64,000 nt of DNA from the NCBI GenBank assembly GCA_036784855.1, contig JAZDSV010000015.1, forward strand, positions 1 to 64,000. The letters run 5' to 3'. The translations under genes and the position numbers were made by a program. Numbering within the stretch: the stretch's first letter is position 1; every line of letters begins with the position of its first letter. Shown here one piece after another: positions 33,214 to 45,685 of the stretch. The stretch comes from Aphelidium insulamus. Taxonomy: Eukaryota > Aphelidiomycota > Aphelidea > Aphelidiaceae. The notes below the pieces were generated by a model. The model did not search any database. It had not been told where the DNA came from and was given only the letters and a program-made list of their open reading frames with translations.

Positions 33214-34367
33214 ATGCAACGAGCAGCCGCAATTGTCTGCGTGGGCTCCATCAACGTGGACGAGGTGTTTGCCGTGCCGCGCATTGTCCAGGCGGGTGAG
33301 ACTCTGTCCGCCACCGCCTACAGCCGCTCTGCCGGAGGCAAGGGTGCCAACCAGTCTGTTGCCGTGGCCGCGGTGCGTGTAGTTGTATGATGCATCTCTA
33401 AATGTGTATTGATAGTGGTCAATAGGCAGGCGGCGCGGGTGTGATGCATGTGGGTGTGGTGGGCGCGGACGGGGTGTGGGTACGTGACCAGATGGCCGGC
33501 ATGAATGTGGATGTGCGGCATGTGCGTGTGGCGGCACCACAAGACACCGCCGCCACCACTGGCAGGGCCCTGATCCAGGTGGAGGCCACCACCGGCAACA
33601 ACTCCATTGTATTGCTGGCCGGCGCCAACCTGTGCATACAACGCGCCGACATCCAGGCCGCCATCCGTGCTGCGGCTTTGACGCCAGGCAGGGGAAGAAG
33701 CATCATGCTGCTGCAGAATGAGTGTGGCCCGACCACTCTCTGCGATGCCATATCGTGTGCCTCCGATGCCGGCATGACGGTGGTGTTGAATGCCGCGCCA
33801 ATGACACCGGACTTGCTGGCCGTCTGTCCACTGCACCGCGTGCACGTGCTCATACTGAACGAGGTGGAAGCGGCCGCACTGTGCGCGCAATTACCGCCAT
33901 CCAGCAATACCACAGCCGAGGCTGTCAGTGGTACCACAGTGTCCCTGGAAGACGAGATGCGTGAATGTATGCGCCGGCTGTGCGCACATATGGACTCCCT
34001 GAAGTCAAGCGCGCTGTCCGTACTGATTGTGACACTGGGACACCGAGGACTTGTGGCCAGGTGTCGGTCTGGGTCACACAGCAACCCCGCCGGCCCGTGG
34101 ATAGACGTGCACATGCCAGCGCCGCCTCTGCTGCCCGATGCACCGCTGCTGGACACCACGGGCGCCGGAGACTGCTTTGTGGGATACTTTGTGGCGGCGC
34201 TGGCAGAGAGTTCCGTAGAGCCTTCCCTGTCGGACGTGGACCGGACGAAGGCTGCACTCAGGCGAGCATCCGTCGCCGCCGCACTCAACTGCAATCGCCG
34301 GGGGGCCATGAACCCGCCACTGCGCGACGAGGTGACTGCGCGGTGTCTGCAACTGAGCGAGACATAG
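33214..34367 (+). CDS. RBKS: Ribokinase (PfkB family)
   Basis: Phosphorylates D-ribose with ATP to ribose 5-phosphate in the cytosol. Two exons with a 53-nt intron (33373-33425). The N-terminal substrate motif is IVCVGSINVDEVFAVPRIVQ, then AGETLSATAYSRSAGGKGAN (PfkB signature 1, GGKGAN). NECGPTTLC, VVLNAAPMTPDLL, LILNEVEAAAL and LIVTLGHRGL follow. PfkB signature 2 with the catalytic Asp reads LLDTTGAGDCFVGYFVAALA (D in GAGD). Length about 366 residues against about 310-320 usual; the excess is an acidic insert around 33890-33960. The start at 33214 (MQRAAAIVCVGS) places the first beta strand at residue 5; an in-frame extension upstream is not family-like. The gene converges on SKA2-like, 61 bp away. 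Confidence 0.9.
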
Positions 34368-34428
34368 ACAATTGATGGTTGATGTGAATGTACAATAACG
34401 TAGTGTTGGTACTATGTAGAGCATGTAT

Positions 34429-34816
34429 CTATTGAGTCGGAGATACCTTTGTGTGCATGTGGGAGCGGTGCCGCGCCTTGTCGAGCAGTGACTGGTTCTG
34501 CTGCATTAGGGTTGTGATGCGGGCCACATGATCGTTTCTCTCTGCCAGCACCGTGGCATGCAGCTGCTGCACGCGGGCCGTGCGCTGTCGCAACTGTTCC
34601 AACTGCTGTATCACCAGCACCGGGCTGACTCCCGTCTAAGATTGTGTGAGTGCCCGTAATGAGGCACTTGCTATCTCGCACCGTCTCACAGCTGGCACCA
34701 CCACCACTGTTCAGCCACTCGGCATGGAGTTGTGCGTGCATCTCATCGATCTCGGCACCCACAGCACACAGCCAGCGGCGCAAATCGGCAAACTCTGTCG
34801 GGGCTGATTGTTGCAT
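34429..34816 (-). CDS. Small coiled-coil protein, SKA2-like
   Basis: Two exons with a 46-nt GT-AG intron (about 34636-34681) give about 113 residues. Exon 1 has WLCAVGAEIDEMHAQLHAEW; exon 2 has SPVLVIQQLEQLRQRTARVQ, then LHATVLAERNDHVARITTLM. The spacing of a first helix, an 'NPV/SPV' turn and a long second helix matches the kinetochore subunit SKA2 (about 120 residues), where 'NPVTLLKELSVIKSRYQ' occupies the same place. Any short two-helix protein can look like this, so the assignment is tentative. SKA2 would act with SKA1/SKA3 at kinetochore microtubules. Confidence 0.45.
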
Positions 34817-35656
34817 TGTGTGCCTGTGCCTGTCTGTCTGTGTGTGCAATTGTGTGCTAAATATCTATTGCTGCTTCCTTTTAATGGTCCTTAGCAGGTG
34901 TTACTCGATATATTGTGGGATGCTAAACCAGTCAGTGCAGAAGCTGACAGGAACTTATGGTGATAGGTAAGCTTCTATGCAGCACGGCAGCGATGCCATA
35001 AACAATGTTCCTTAATGCCCGTCTATTGCGTGGCATCGGTGCTGCCAAGACAATATAAGCTGTGGTAAATGCATGTTTGGTTAAGGTATGTATCTATTCT
35101 TGAGTTCAATTGTGAGTGGTGTACGGAACGTTTGAACATATCGTGCAATGCAATCCATATTTACTGCGTGGAATACGTATATTGCAGCATTTAGTTGAGA
35201 ACAAGCTGTTAAATATGTACGGCTGGAGATAGACCAACGGCCGCCCAGGAAAACACGGCAGCGAAACACCAGGTGAATCACCTTGGGTTACGGTCGGATT
35301 GTTCAGTCGTCTGCAAATTCCTCACAGCGCCGCCTTTCGCAGAAATCTCCGCGACGCCACGCTTTCAGCCCTCACGCCCACATCCGCGCGCCTACTCGCC
35401 ACTTGTCTCTCCGACATCAGTAGCCACCCGTCAGCGTCACACACATCAGTGACTTGGGGGTCTATAGCTGTGTGTGTGTGTGTCTAAAGATTGCTCCAAT
35501 ACGGGTGAGATTGCCTCGCCGTCGCAGCCAGCTGTGTGTTGTGTGTTCCTGCACGCAGTCTAGCTCACGGGTGCTTGCACCTTAACGGACACTTGTCACT
35601 TATACACACATACACACACACACCTGTCCACCATAACGCACACTGTGCACCACACA
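34817..35656. other. Divergent intergenic region
   Basis: About 840 bp between the SKA2-like start (minus) and PNUTS start (plus). TG/CA runs occur at about 35468-35482 and 35604-35622. No gene or RNA recognised. Confidence 0.4.
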
Positions 35657-38600
35657 ATGATGTCCACGCGGAGCCGCAAGGCCTCAGACATCCCGGCCCC
35701 ACTGGATAATAAAGACAAATCAACACTGGACACGTCCGCACACGCCACGCCGGCCCAGCCAATGCACGACACCGAGATGCCGGACAGCTCAACCGCCACG
35801 GCTGGCACATCGCCGCCGCAGCCGCAAGAAACGCCGCCAACAAACGCTACTCTCGAATCAATCACCGCCACCACTGATCAGATCATGATGGCCGCCGACA
35901 CTGATGACGCCGCGCTTACCTCGCCGCCCGTCAAGTACGTCGCCATACGGCCGCGCGTGGTCCAGCCCCCGCCAACCAGCTCACTGTTCTACCACTCACA
36001 AATGTCTGGCATGGGAATCAATGCGCCGCCCTTCATCACCATGGCATCGGCCGTTCCGCCATCGGCACGCCCACTTCGGAGTAACAGTGCCGAGTACATC
36101 ACTCCCACTACGCATGCCAAGCCTGCTGGTCCCAGCGCTGCAGACTGTAAGAGTGCATGCACTTGTATGTGTATCTATTGTGCAAATTTACACTACTGAT
36201 CAGACATCACTGCCACTACCGCGTCACTCAAGCGCCAACGCGCCGACTCGGCCTCCACTGGCAAGTCGACTACTGCCGCGGTACGTAGTTGCATTTAAAT
36301 AAGCTTTGTACATTATATAACTACATTTATGCAGAACAAGAAGCTCGTGATACACATCAAGCCAGGTATATTATGCATCGGCTGCGTAATCACAATCTTC
36401 ATATTCTTTAACAATTGTAGCCGATGCCAACCTTGTAGTGCTAGACTCTCCCGTAGCAGTCAGTGCATCATCCACCACAAACATTAACAGCAATAGTTCT
36501 ACGCCGACTGTACGCAGTAGTGTAGTAGTGTAGCAGACCTAGATCTCCTTCCGTGCTAATTTGCAACAGGTTGCTCCCACTACCAACGACCTTGAGTCTA
36601 TCACAAACCAAGTGTCTAACAAGGCCGGAGGGCTCGCCGGCGTGGATGCCATTCGGCCACTTCTCGCCGCCGCCTGGCCCGTCAAGACGGCGCAACAAAA
36701 GATTCTGGTAGCCAGGTTGCTGTCGCGAACCAGCAATGCTACCATATTCGACCGGTACGTATAAATAATTTCTCGTTAAATATTTCGCTCATTTGCTAAT
36801 ATTGAATATTCAGTGTGCTGAATACAAAGTTTGTGCCTCTCTTGAAACAGTGGCTCCTGCAAGCCAACAAGGACGGCGATGTGCAGCTGATGTCACTCAT
36901 ATTGACCGTGCTGAGCAAGCTACCGATGAATGTCGAGGTGTTAAAGTCGAGTCAGCTGGGCAAGGTGCTCAAGTCGTTTGCAAAGCATGCGGACCCCGTC
37001 GTCTCTGGGCCATCTGGCAAAATTTTGGCATCCTGGATGAAGATGGTGGAGGAACAGAAGGCGGCGCAGTCTGCTGCTGTCTCGCCCAATGACTGTACGT
37101 ATACTTGTATCAACCTTTGTTGGCGCAACTAATATTGCCGTAGCCACTGTATCACCCACCGAAGTTAAAGTCTTGGAGCATTTGAGTGTGCCGCCACCTG
37201 CATCAAGTGCTGCTCTTCCGTCTGCCAAGTTACCACCTACTCCAGCGGTACAGACTAGCAGTAAGCCGAAACAGATGGCAATGGCAATCGATATATTCAA
37301 AGATTTGGACGCCGCCAAGCCAAAGAAGACAAGTGAGTGATCATTGCGTTGCTTCTATTCTTTATTAAACACTATGCGCAGAGACCGAGCGCCCTCGTGT
37401 CACGGGCGCTTTGATGGATATCAGCCCCAAAGCCGCGGTGCCAAGTGCGAACAAGCCCGCTGCCCCCGCTGTGGACCCGGTACTGGACCTGTTGCAAAAG
37501 ATATCGGGTGCCAATTGTACGTGTCTGTATAAAGCTATAATCGTACACTTACATACATTACGCAGCATCAACCGACTCGCTGTCGGACGCTGTAAATAAC
37601 AGCAAAGCGCCAGAAGAGACTACAGCATCGGGCAAGAAAAGGAAACGAGTGTCATGGGCGCCGGACCATCAGCTGCGCAGCATCCGCCTATTCACTGTCG
37701 AGGAGCCGGAGCGGCCACAATCGGTATGTTAACTTCATGTGTGTACTTATCAATCGACTTACACTAGTTTGTAGCAGCGCGGCAGATTTAGTAAGCACTG
37801 CACTTCCGGCGTAATATCTTTTGTTAATGAATGTACAGAAAATGCCAAAGACATGGAGCGAAATGAGGCGCAGGTGGTTCGCGGCCAGCAGCGGCGCGAT
37901 ATGGAACCTCAAATTCCATGGGCCTTTCCAATTGGTGCGTTATACTCGTATGTTATTTTTGGTTGCTGACAAATGATATACAGCCATTGCGGACATTCCT
38001 GAAGTGCGTGTCGAGTCCAAAGAGGTTGCGGTGCAGCAAGAACGCATCAACAGTGTTCTCGCGGCACTGTATTTTGGCGATTCACAAATACCGGATTCGC
38101 CATACGAGCCGCCCGTTCAAGAACGGCTGGGTGATCCAGCAAGCGCCAAGCAGATACCGCTCACCGACACTAATGCCGTGGTTCGTTGTCTCCTGCCGCA
38201 GACTCATTCTTATTCTGTATGTAGCCAGCTACGCCGATAGTCACTCCCGATGTACAAGCGATCATGAACTATCCGGCATTCAGCGCTCTGCTACAACAGC
38301 TTGCCCCGACGCTCAACAGTGCTGCAGCGGGACAGCACCCGCCACAACTGTTTCCATCGTGTATGTAGTCAAGCGAGTTTGTGACATTGATATTAACTAG
38401 ATTAGTCAATGCCGCACTGAATCCATTTACCGGCTACATGTCTCAGCAGCAAGGTGCTAATATGATGCAGCAGCAGCCACAACAGTTTCTACAACAGCAG
38501 CAGCCACAACAGTTTCTGCAACAGCAGCAATTGTTTCAGCAGCAGCAGCAGCAGCAACAATTCTATCAGCAGTCAATGAATGCACAGCAGTTTTCAGCCA

Positions 38601-38770
38601 TGCAATCTCACGGGGGTCGGCAACAGCAACAGCAGCAACCAAAACAGCAGAAGCAGTCTGCCAAGAACAACCGCGGCAACAAGAAGCACAATCATCTGTG
38701 CAAGTTTTACGCACAGGGACGCTGTACAAAGGGCGACACATGTCAATTCCTCCATCAGATGCCTACATAA
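35657..38770 (+). CDS. PPP1R10: PNUTS-like PP1 regulatory subunit
   Basis: PNUTS targets protein phosphatase 1 to chromatin and Pol II. Many short exons. The N-terminus is Pro/Thr-rich and disordered. The TFIIS N-terminal (LW) domain reads GVDAIRPLLAAAWPVKTAQQ, KFVPLLKQWLLQANKDGDVQ, LILTVLSKLPMNVEVLKSSQ and GKVLKSFAKHADPVVS. The PP1-binding RVxF motif is in KKRKRVSWAPDHQLRSIRLF, at the position expected in PNUTS. A Gln-rich stretch (38450-38660) precedes a C-terminal CCCH zinc finger (HLCKFYAQGRCTKGDTCQFL, then H). This LW domain, RVxF and single terminal CCCH order is diagnostic. The start at 35657 begins MMSTRSRKAS. The stop is 125 bp from the convergent VTS1 gene. Confidence 0.82.
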
Positions 38771-38895
38771 TACATACTCATTTAATATTGTCAACAATAA
38801 CTGCATCTATTGAACAGCATAATTGCGAGTGTATATGCTCCAGCCAGCTAGGTTATCTGTACGCTCTTGTTTCGTATTCTCTCTGTGAAATTCAT

Positions 38896-40982
38896 TCAGT
38901 CTTGCTGCTCGTCGTTGCCTGAATTCATTGTGTCATTGTCGTCAGTGTGTCCGCTGTCGTCATTGTCACTGATTCCGACATTCTTACGATCGTCGGCTGA
39001 ACCGCCTTGGTGCTTCATTGCGTCCAATTGCTCGCGCACCATCTCAAATACCTTGACAAGTTTGCGCCGGGCACCCAGCGCACACACGCCCAACTCTTCC
39101 AGCTGCGCCTCGTCCAGTGTGATCATCTCGCGCCACGTCCACTGCTTCTTCTTTGGCACATTCGCGTCTACGTGCTGCTCTGGATGGAACAGTTCAGAGT
39201 ACTTGTGCAGGCGCAGCGAACGCAGCCAGCTGGGCACATCTTCCAGGAGTGCCCAGTCGACCGCGTCGGGTATCTTGCCCTTTTCGCATGCTTTGCCATG
39301 GTCCAAGTTTTGGGCATGGTGTTGATGATGATGCTGCTGTTGCGCATTGCGTTGCACGGCGATATTGCTTTCAGTGGTTAAAGACCTCACGCCCGTTTCC
39401 AGCGTCGTGCCGTTCGATGGCGACCGTCTCTTTTGCAGCAAATTCAATGCCGAATCGTGCGATGCGTGGCGCCATCTTTCAAATGTCAGCGGCTGCAGAA
39501 CATGTTAGTATATATGCAAGATGAACGAATATACTTCCATAAAGACATATACACACACAAAATACGAACCTGTCGATGAGGAATTCGAGGCGAACTTGTG
39601 GAGTTGAAATCACCTTCTCGAAGACGTGCATTCAGCCCCTCAGTTACATGGCGCTGATGTGGCGGTGGTGGCGGCGCCAGCATCGAATCCGAACTGACTT
39701 TGCGGAAAAGACCCTCTGCCTCGTCCCACTGCGTCACTACCGGCTCTCCGGGATGACGCCGTTGCTGTTGCTGCTGAGAATGCATAATATTCTGACTGGC
39801 AGCCGGCTGGTACAAGCTCAGTGGAAGCGACGGAGACGGCGTGGAGCACAGTGTTGGAATTGGGGAATCGGCGCGCGTGCCAGACACAGCGGACGACGTG
39901 TGCAGGTACTCGGCGGTGGACACACAGCCATCCACGGGGTTCGCGGGCGCTGTCGGTGACTTGCACACGGACGGCATTAGACCGGCTGCACTGCGGAACC
40001 GATTGTAAAGCGGACCACTGCTCCGCGGCTGGTTTTCCATCTGCTGCGTCGTCGTCTCCAATTCAGCATCAGCGTGACTGTGCTGATAGTGTCGTTGGGG
40101 CGATATCTGCGACGTGTCCCACGGCCCAGAAGCGCCACTCCACGCAGCATCCGTGGCGCCAGGCGATCGCTGCTGCGACAATGTGGCCGAGGACGTTGAC
40201 GAGTGCACGGGCATGGATGCCGGGCGCATTGGCGGTGTCAGTGCGCGTCGATGGTCGCCAATAACGCCAGGTTGTTGCGGCTGTGCGTGCTGCAAATGTG
40301 TCGACATTGCGGTATGGATGCGCGGCGAAGTGAGCGAGGGAGACTGCGGTGACCAGATCCCGGGCGGCGGCAGCACGGGCGAGGTCGACTGCTGCAATGA
40401 CTGTTGACGGCGCGACATTGTGCCCCGGCTATCGACCACGATACCAGCACTAAGCCGGCCTCCCATGGGCGGCGAGGCGAGTGATGCCGATGACGGATGC
40501 GGCGATGCAGTTGCAGTAGCGGCATTCTCCGCAGCACCCAGCGCGCCCTCCACTATCCAGCGTGGCAGTGTGGTGCACAGCAGCTCGAACGCGGCAATCG
40601 ACTCGCCCGGGGAGTAGAGGTGCGTGATATAGTCGGCGATGGTCTGCACACCGGCCCGCACCGAGTCTGGTAGGTGAGTAGAAGTGGACGGCGACACGGC
40701 ATTCGGCAAATCCAGCACCGGCCGCCCAGTGCCAGGGAAATCATCCGCATTGATGGTCAGGCGGTGTGGACGCGTTGTCTTTGGAGCAATGAGTGGCGGT
40801 GACTGCTGCTGCTGCTGTTGCTGCTGCTGTGAGTGTCGGTATTGCTGCTGTTGATGTTGTTGTGGTAGCTGCAGCTGTGGTAGCTGTGATTGTGGCGTGG
40901 CAGCCCTGCCGCCAGTGCCAGTTGCCGCGGGGGACAATGAATTGGACGACGGGGACGAAGAGGGCGGATCCACACTGCTCAT
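38896..40982 (-). CDS. VTS1: VTS1/Smaug-type SAM-domain RNA-binding protein
   Basis: Vts1/Smaug proteins bind CNGG-loop hairpins in mRNA and recruit deadenylases. Two exons. A long Gln/Ser/Pro-rich N-terminus contains the conserved early helix region ([38 protein letters not shown]), typical of the family. The C-terminal SAM domain has [18 protein letters not shown] and [17 protein letters not shown], then [16 protein letters not shown]; the ALGARRK stretch is the RNA-contact loop. It carries about 12 extra residues ([14 protein letters not shown]) between the first helices compared with yeast Vts1. An acidic tail follows. The start at 40982 ([10 protein letters not shown]) is preferred over an upstream in-frame codon because the extra segment is not conserved-looking. 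Confidence 0.87.
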
Positions 40983-41305
40983 CACTGCAAGCGGCACCAA
41001 GCAGCGCCAATACACGCAGCAAAAAGGCAGCCAGCGCGCCTTAAATAATCGTGTGCGCGCAGGGATCGGCGACGCGTATGAAATCAAGCGCTCTCGACCA
41101 ATCATCGTCGACGTGTTTTTGGGCGATGACGTGTTGCTTTACAGGAAAGAAGAAAAATTCTTGTTCGTCGGCTTTGCATATATTGATAGGTACAATTCCA
41201 TCTAGTGTATCATTCTTTGCCAAAGTTGACCAGATTTATGCAGCCGTTGCAGACTTATTCATTATACATATGTATCTGAACTGAACGTGGCAATTGAACG
41301 CTCTG
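40983..41305. other. Spacer upstream of VTS1
   Basis: About 320 bp between the glucosidase II beta stop and the VTS1 start, both minus strand; expected promoter of VTS1. No gene recognised. Confidence 0.4.
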
Positions 41306-43108
41306 TTATAGTTCATCGTGTGGAACAGATTTGGGGTTTGCAGTGTCCTGGCACACGCACGGCGTTTCAAACTCCATCTCGTACTCGCACTTGTTGGGTT
41401 CAGTGACGCTAAGCAGTTTGTTGGTGGCGCCACAACTCATCTTTACCACCGCAGATCTGGCCGGTCCATTCCAGCACTGGGCGCCGCCCGTGAAGCGCAT
41501 CACGCGATAATTATCCGAGGCCTCCCAATCACTCCATGACCTATAATAAATGAGTGTCACTTCATTACAGTCACAAGGAGCGTACCCCAGGCTGGCAATG
41601 GTGCGTCCTGACTGTTTCTGTGTTGCCGCGCCAAACGGGCAAATCTCATACACATATTCACCAGTATCCACATCGAAGCATTCTCCGTCCAGCTTGGCAA
41701 ACTCTTGCTCCTTTCCGTAGTCGCGGGCCAGCTTGGTGTCAACAGCCGACAGCTTGCCTTCTACATCTCTGATTTGATTATTCACCTTTTCCCAGGCGGC
41801 CTTGGCATCTGCTGCGTCTACCAAGGGTATTAATTTTGCTGTATAAACTACATATTTCATACCTTGAATAGCGCGGTCAATGTCATTGGCCGGCGCGGGT
41901 TTACCAGTCCACAAACCGGAGATCCAGCCAGCTATTGGCCGGACGCAGTTGTCATATGATTCATCCAGCGTCTGACTCCAGTCACGCGGCTGTTGTTCAC
42001 TGCTACCCGCACTATCGGTATCGTTGGGGGAAGTAACTACTAATGAGTCGTCCGTGAAGAGCGGCAGAGAGCGGAAGGATTCCAGATCAAGAGCAGCCCA
42101 CGAATCACGGAGCGAACTCCAGCTCTCAGCGGGGGATAAAGGGGCTGCATCATCATCATCTTCTTCATCGTACAAATCTTCGCGGTGCCGTGCGTCATCT
42201 TGGTCATCATCCGGATCCGCGGAAGGCGGCGGTGGTGGAGATATAGTGCTGCCATCGCTGTTCTTGACAATCCTATCTATAGTCTGCAGTTGATCGCGAA
42301 GTTTCTCCAACTTTAGGCGCAGTTTCGCCAGCCGCTTGCAGCACGAACCACTACCATTGTGCTTCTCATAGTTCCGGGCGTCCAACTCACGCTGTGCAGC
42401 GTTCTCCTTTTCCACTATATTGCGTTATAGTAGCCGCATATTCTACGTACAACAAACAATTGCGAACCATTCAATTTGACTAGCTGCGCTTTGAGCGAGT
42501 CCAGGTCACGACGATATTGTTCCGCGGCAGATTGTCGTTCTGCACGCAGCCGTGCACCATGCTGGATGTATTCGCGTTTTTGGTCCATGCCAGCACTCTG
42601 CCGTGCATTCAACTCGGCCTGTTCCTTCTCGTGTTGGAGATGTACTTGTTCGCAAGTAGACGGACATAGCGCCGGTTCACCGCGCTGCCACTCATCGCTG
42701 CCATCACAGCAAATGGCACCTTCACATATTCCATCATTCACACGCATTGATGGAATTCGTGCCGGAATGTGACCTTCGTTTACACAGTAGAATGTGCTGG
42801 ATGGACATGCGCTGGTTCCTACCATGATTAGCATGAGTAAGAAAAATCTTCGTACTTGATACATACATTTATACGCACATACATACATACAACTATAGAC
42901 ATACATACACTCATACATACATACACACTTACACACATACATACACACACACTTACACACACATATACACAAACACGCACATCCTACTAGATACATAAAT
43001 ACATACACACACATACATACATACATACATACACACACATACATATATACACACACACATACATATATACATACATACATACATACAAACACACATACAT
43101 ACAACTTG

Positions 43109-43141
<33 letters not shown>

Positions 43142-43764
43142 TACATACACACATACACACGTACACAGACACACACACATACATACATACACACATGCAT
43201 ACACACATACATACATACACATACCCACATACACACATACATACACACACACACACACACATACATACATACATACATACATACACACACACACAACATA
43301 CATACATACATAGATACATACTACATACATACATACATATATACTACATACTACGCACATACATACATACATACATACATATACATACATACGCTTACAT
43401 ACACATACATCGTCCACTATACTTTATGAGCACGAAGGCAGATCAAGTACATATCCAACATAAATCTACACATATGTACCCGGCTCGTCGGACCCGTCAG
43501 CACAGTCGCAGTAGTCATCGTTGACGCTATCGCGGTCGATGGAGAGTGCGCCGCACTTGAACTGGGGCTTGCGGTAGCGCGCATAATCTGTGGGACGACT
43601 GAGTACCACGAAAGTACTAGTTATAGAGACACACCTGCAGGAGCCACTCCACGCAGATACCGCGGCACCGGTGAAGCCACTTGCTGCGCAGAGGCCGGCA
43701 GCACCAGATGAACCAGTACCAGCACGACGCCGCACAGCCACGCGCAGATCATTGTGCCGTGCAT
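41306..43764 (-). CDS. PRKCSH: Glucosidase II beta subunit (ER N-glycan trimming)
   Basis: The beta subunit retains glucosidase II in the ER and recognises mannose on N-glycans. The signal peptide is [20 protein letters not shown] (start 43764 or 43752). The canonical start of the mature protein is [20 protein letters not shown]. LDLa-type repeats follow: [20 protein letters not shown], then [20 protein letters not shown] coiled coil ([20 protein letters not shown]) and an acidic linker ([14 protein letters not shown]) precede the C-terminal MRH domain with [23 protein letters not shown] and [13 protein letters not shown]. The C-terminus is HDEL, the ER-retrieval signal. Exons are joined by short introns, except one of 661 nt (42819-43479) between the two LDLa halves, filled with a microsatellite. 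Confidence 0.93.
42860..43415. repeat. Long TACA/CA microsatellite inside a PRKCSH intron
   Basis: About 550 bp of interrupted CATA and CA units occupy most of the 661-nt intron 42819-43479. Both strands read open for more than 100 codons of low-complexity Tyr/Cys/Val or Thr/His/Ile because there are no stops in the unit; these are not genes. Confidence 0.95.
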
Positions 43765-43810
43765 TGTGTGGGTCTGTGTATCTGTGAGAGAAGCTCAATA
43801 ATCAGAGATA
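43765..43810. promoter_or_regulatory. Very short divergent intergenic region (shared promoter)
   Basis: Only 46 bp separate the start codons of the glucosidase II beta gene (minus) and the HAUS3-like gene (plus). Both promoters and leaders must overlap each other or the neighbouring coding sequence. No TATA box is evident. Confidence 0.6.
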
Positions 43811-45685
43811 ATGCAAGCGCCCGACACCGCGGCCAAAAACTTTCTGCAGTGGCTGAGTGCAGTGCAGTCACTGTCCAACGATGCTGCTGGCTCCAATGCT
43901 GCTGCATTTCAGTTGCCGCGCAGTGTCGGTGCCATCGAGTGGATGTTCCACGGCCAGTCACACGCAGACTGTCCGGCCGTGCTGGATGCCCTGCACTACA
44001 TGCTGGACAATGTGCAGCTCCAAGACGGATGCCAGGACTTTGTCTGGCTGCCCGGTGACCTGGTGGAAGCGTGCGTGGCTGACGTGGTTATTAATTGGAG
44101 TATATAACTCATATCGCAGCTACGAGTCGTGGCTACAAAGAGATGAGCAGTCGTCGCGGAACAGTGATATCGGTGCAGCGAGCTGTTCCCCGTGGGAGAG
44201 GGCGGAACAGCAGCTAGCTGTTGGTGGCGGGGATGTCATGGACGAGTGTCTACACGACGACGAAGAGAACTCTATTAACAACATTGTGGCTGCACTTGAG
44301 CTTCAATTGGCCCAACAAAAAGCTGCACTCTCTGCGCACAACAAGCGCCTGGAGCGATTACAGCACCAGAGCCAGCAGACTGAAGTCGAGCTGAATACAG
44401 TTGCATCCCAGGAAAGTTACTTATGGTATATTGTTGTATTTGATATCGGATTAGGTTGCCGACGCGGTGCAATTGGAGTTGCAAAGCATTGAGGCTGTGC
44501 TGAGTGATAGTCACGCCGCACAACGTAATCAACTACTGAATGAAGCAGGCCGCAGTTTGTTCACTGCTGATTCCGAGTATAATGCTGCAGTCAGTGCCAT
44601 ATATGAAAAAGTTTCCGAGATGGTGCGTAATGTCTGGCTGTTATGTAATGCTTATCGACATGCAGACATCCAGCGGTGAGGATGTCGACTTGGCTGCTGC
44701 CAACGAGCTTCGACTGCTCGAGGAGCGGTGCGTTATATTGAATTTTGTGGTGTATTTTAATTATTTTAAAAGGTGGCGGCCAAAGTGCGTTGATAAACTG
44801 CACGAAACAATTTGGTTGCCATACTATGATGCGGTGTTTGCGTCACGTGAGCGTCAGCTGGCCTTCACTGACACGATAATAAGCCAGGCAAGTGTGATGT
44901 TCTTAGTGTATGTTCGGATTGACACATGCAGCTATTGGCCGCGGAGAGAGAGCAATCTGCCTATATGAGTCTGGCCAAAATTGTTGTGGAGCAGCGAGAG
45001 CGCAAAAAACGGCGAGATTTATACATTCTGGTCAAGACTGCTTTGCAGCTGTTGAAACTGCATCACCAGTCTGTGCAATCCAGACTAGCGATTCTGTCAA
45101 ACCCACTCTACACTTCACATGATATGTCAGCAACTTCAGACAAAGCAGGCACCGTAGTGTTGCAAAAGACGGAGCAACTCCTCCTGCTACTGCGCTCAAC
45201 ACTGGACAGTGTTGCCGCAGGTGAGCATATATGTCATACAATTTCATTTGGTTCATCTCAATAGATTCCAGTGGGGCGGTGCACCAACAAACATTATTCA
45301 CAACAGTTCGATCACTTCTGGCACGGATAGAGTTAACACACAAGGAGCTGCAAGGGCAAATGACCAAATCTGACGAGTTGATACATGGATTACAAGATGC
45401 AGCCATGGAAATGTTTGTTTGTAAATTGGTACTAATTGCATTCTTATAATTGTGTGTGTGTGTGCAGCAGAGGACATGGCATGCAACTGGCACAATTAGT
45501 GTTCGCTGGTGATCCCCTACACAATGCAGTGCGACTTTCAGACAAGGTTTGTAGTCTCTTGTTTTCATCGATTGTGCATTTTGAATCGGCAGAGGCTGCT
45601 CTCCCTGCAAGTAGAACTCAAAGATGCAGTTACACAGCTGCAGCCAGCAGTGCAGATGGCGTCGAGAAATTTGCGGAGACCCTGA
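43811..45685 (+). CDS. Coiled-coil protein, augmin subunit 3 (HAUS3)-like
   Basis: Nine or so exons with short introns. The start MQAPDTAAKNFLQWLSAVQS resembles the HAUS3 opening with its 'FLxWL' motif. The remainder is coiled coil: LELQLAQQKAALSAHNKRLE, ELRLLEER, YMSLAKIVVEQRERKKRRDL, LKLHHQSVQSRLAILSN, and TTVRSLLARIELTHKELQGQ. A final block reads LAQLVFAGDPLHNAVRLSDK then RLLSLQVELKDAVTQLQPAV. This last block matches the family's 'L...G...LLLSDQELTEQFHKVESQLNKL' pattern. HAUS3 is part of the augmin complex that nucleates microtubules within the spindle. Coiled-coil similarity can mislead, so confidence is moderate. Tail-to-tail with the RUFY-like gene, 140 bp apart. Confidence 0.56.

Noticed and set aside
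38450-38660. Gln-codon-rich stretch as a microsatellite element
   Set aside because: It is in frame within the last exon of PNUTS and precedes its CCCH finger, so it is coding poly-Gln.
42953-43524. Long open frames of Tyr/Cys/Val or Thr/His/Ile on both strands
   Set aside because: They are translations of the TACA/CA microsatellite within an intron.
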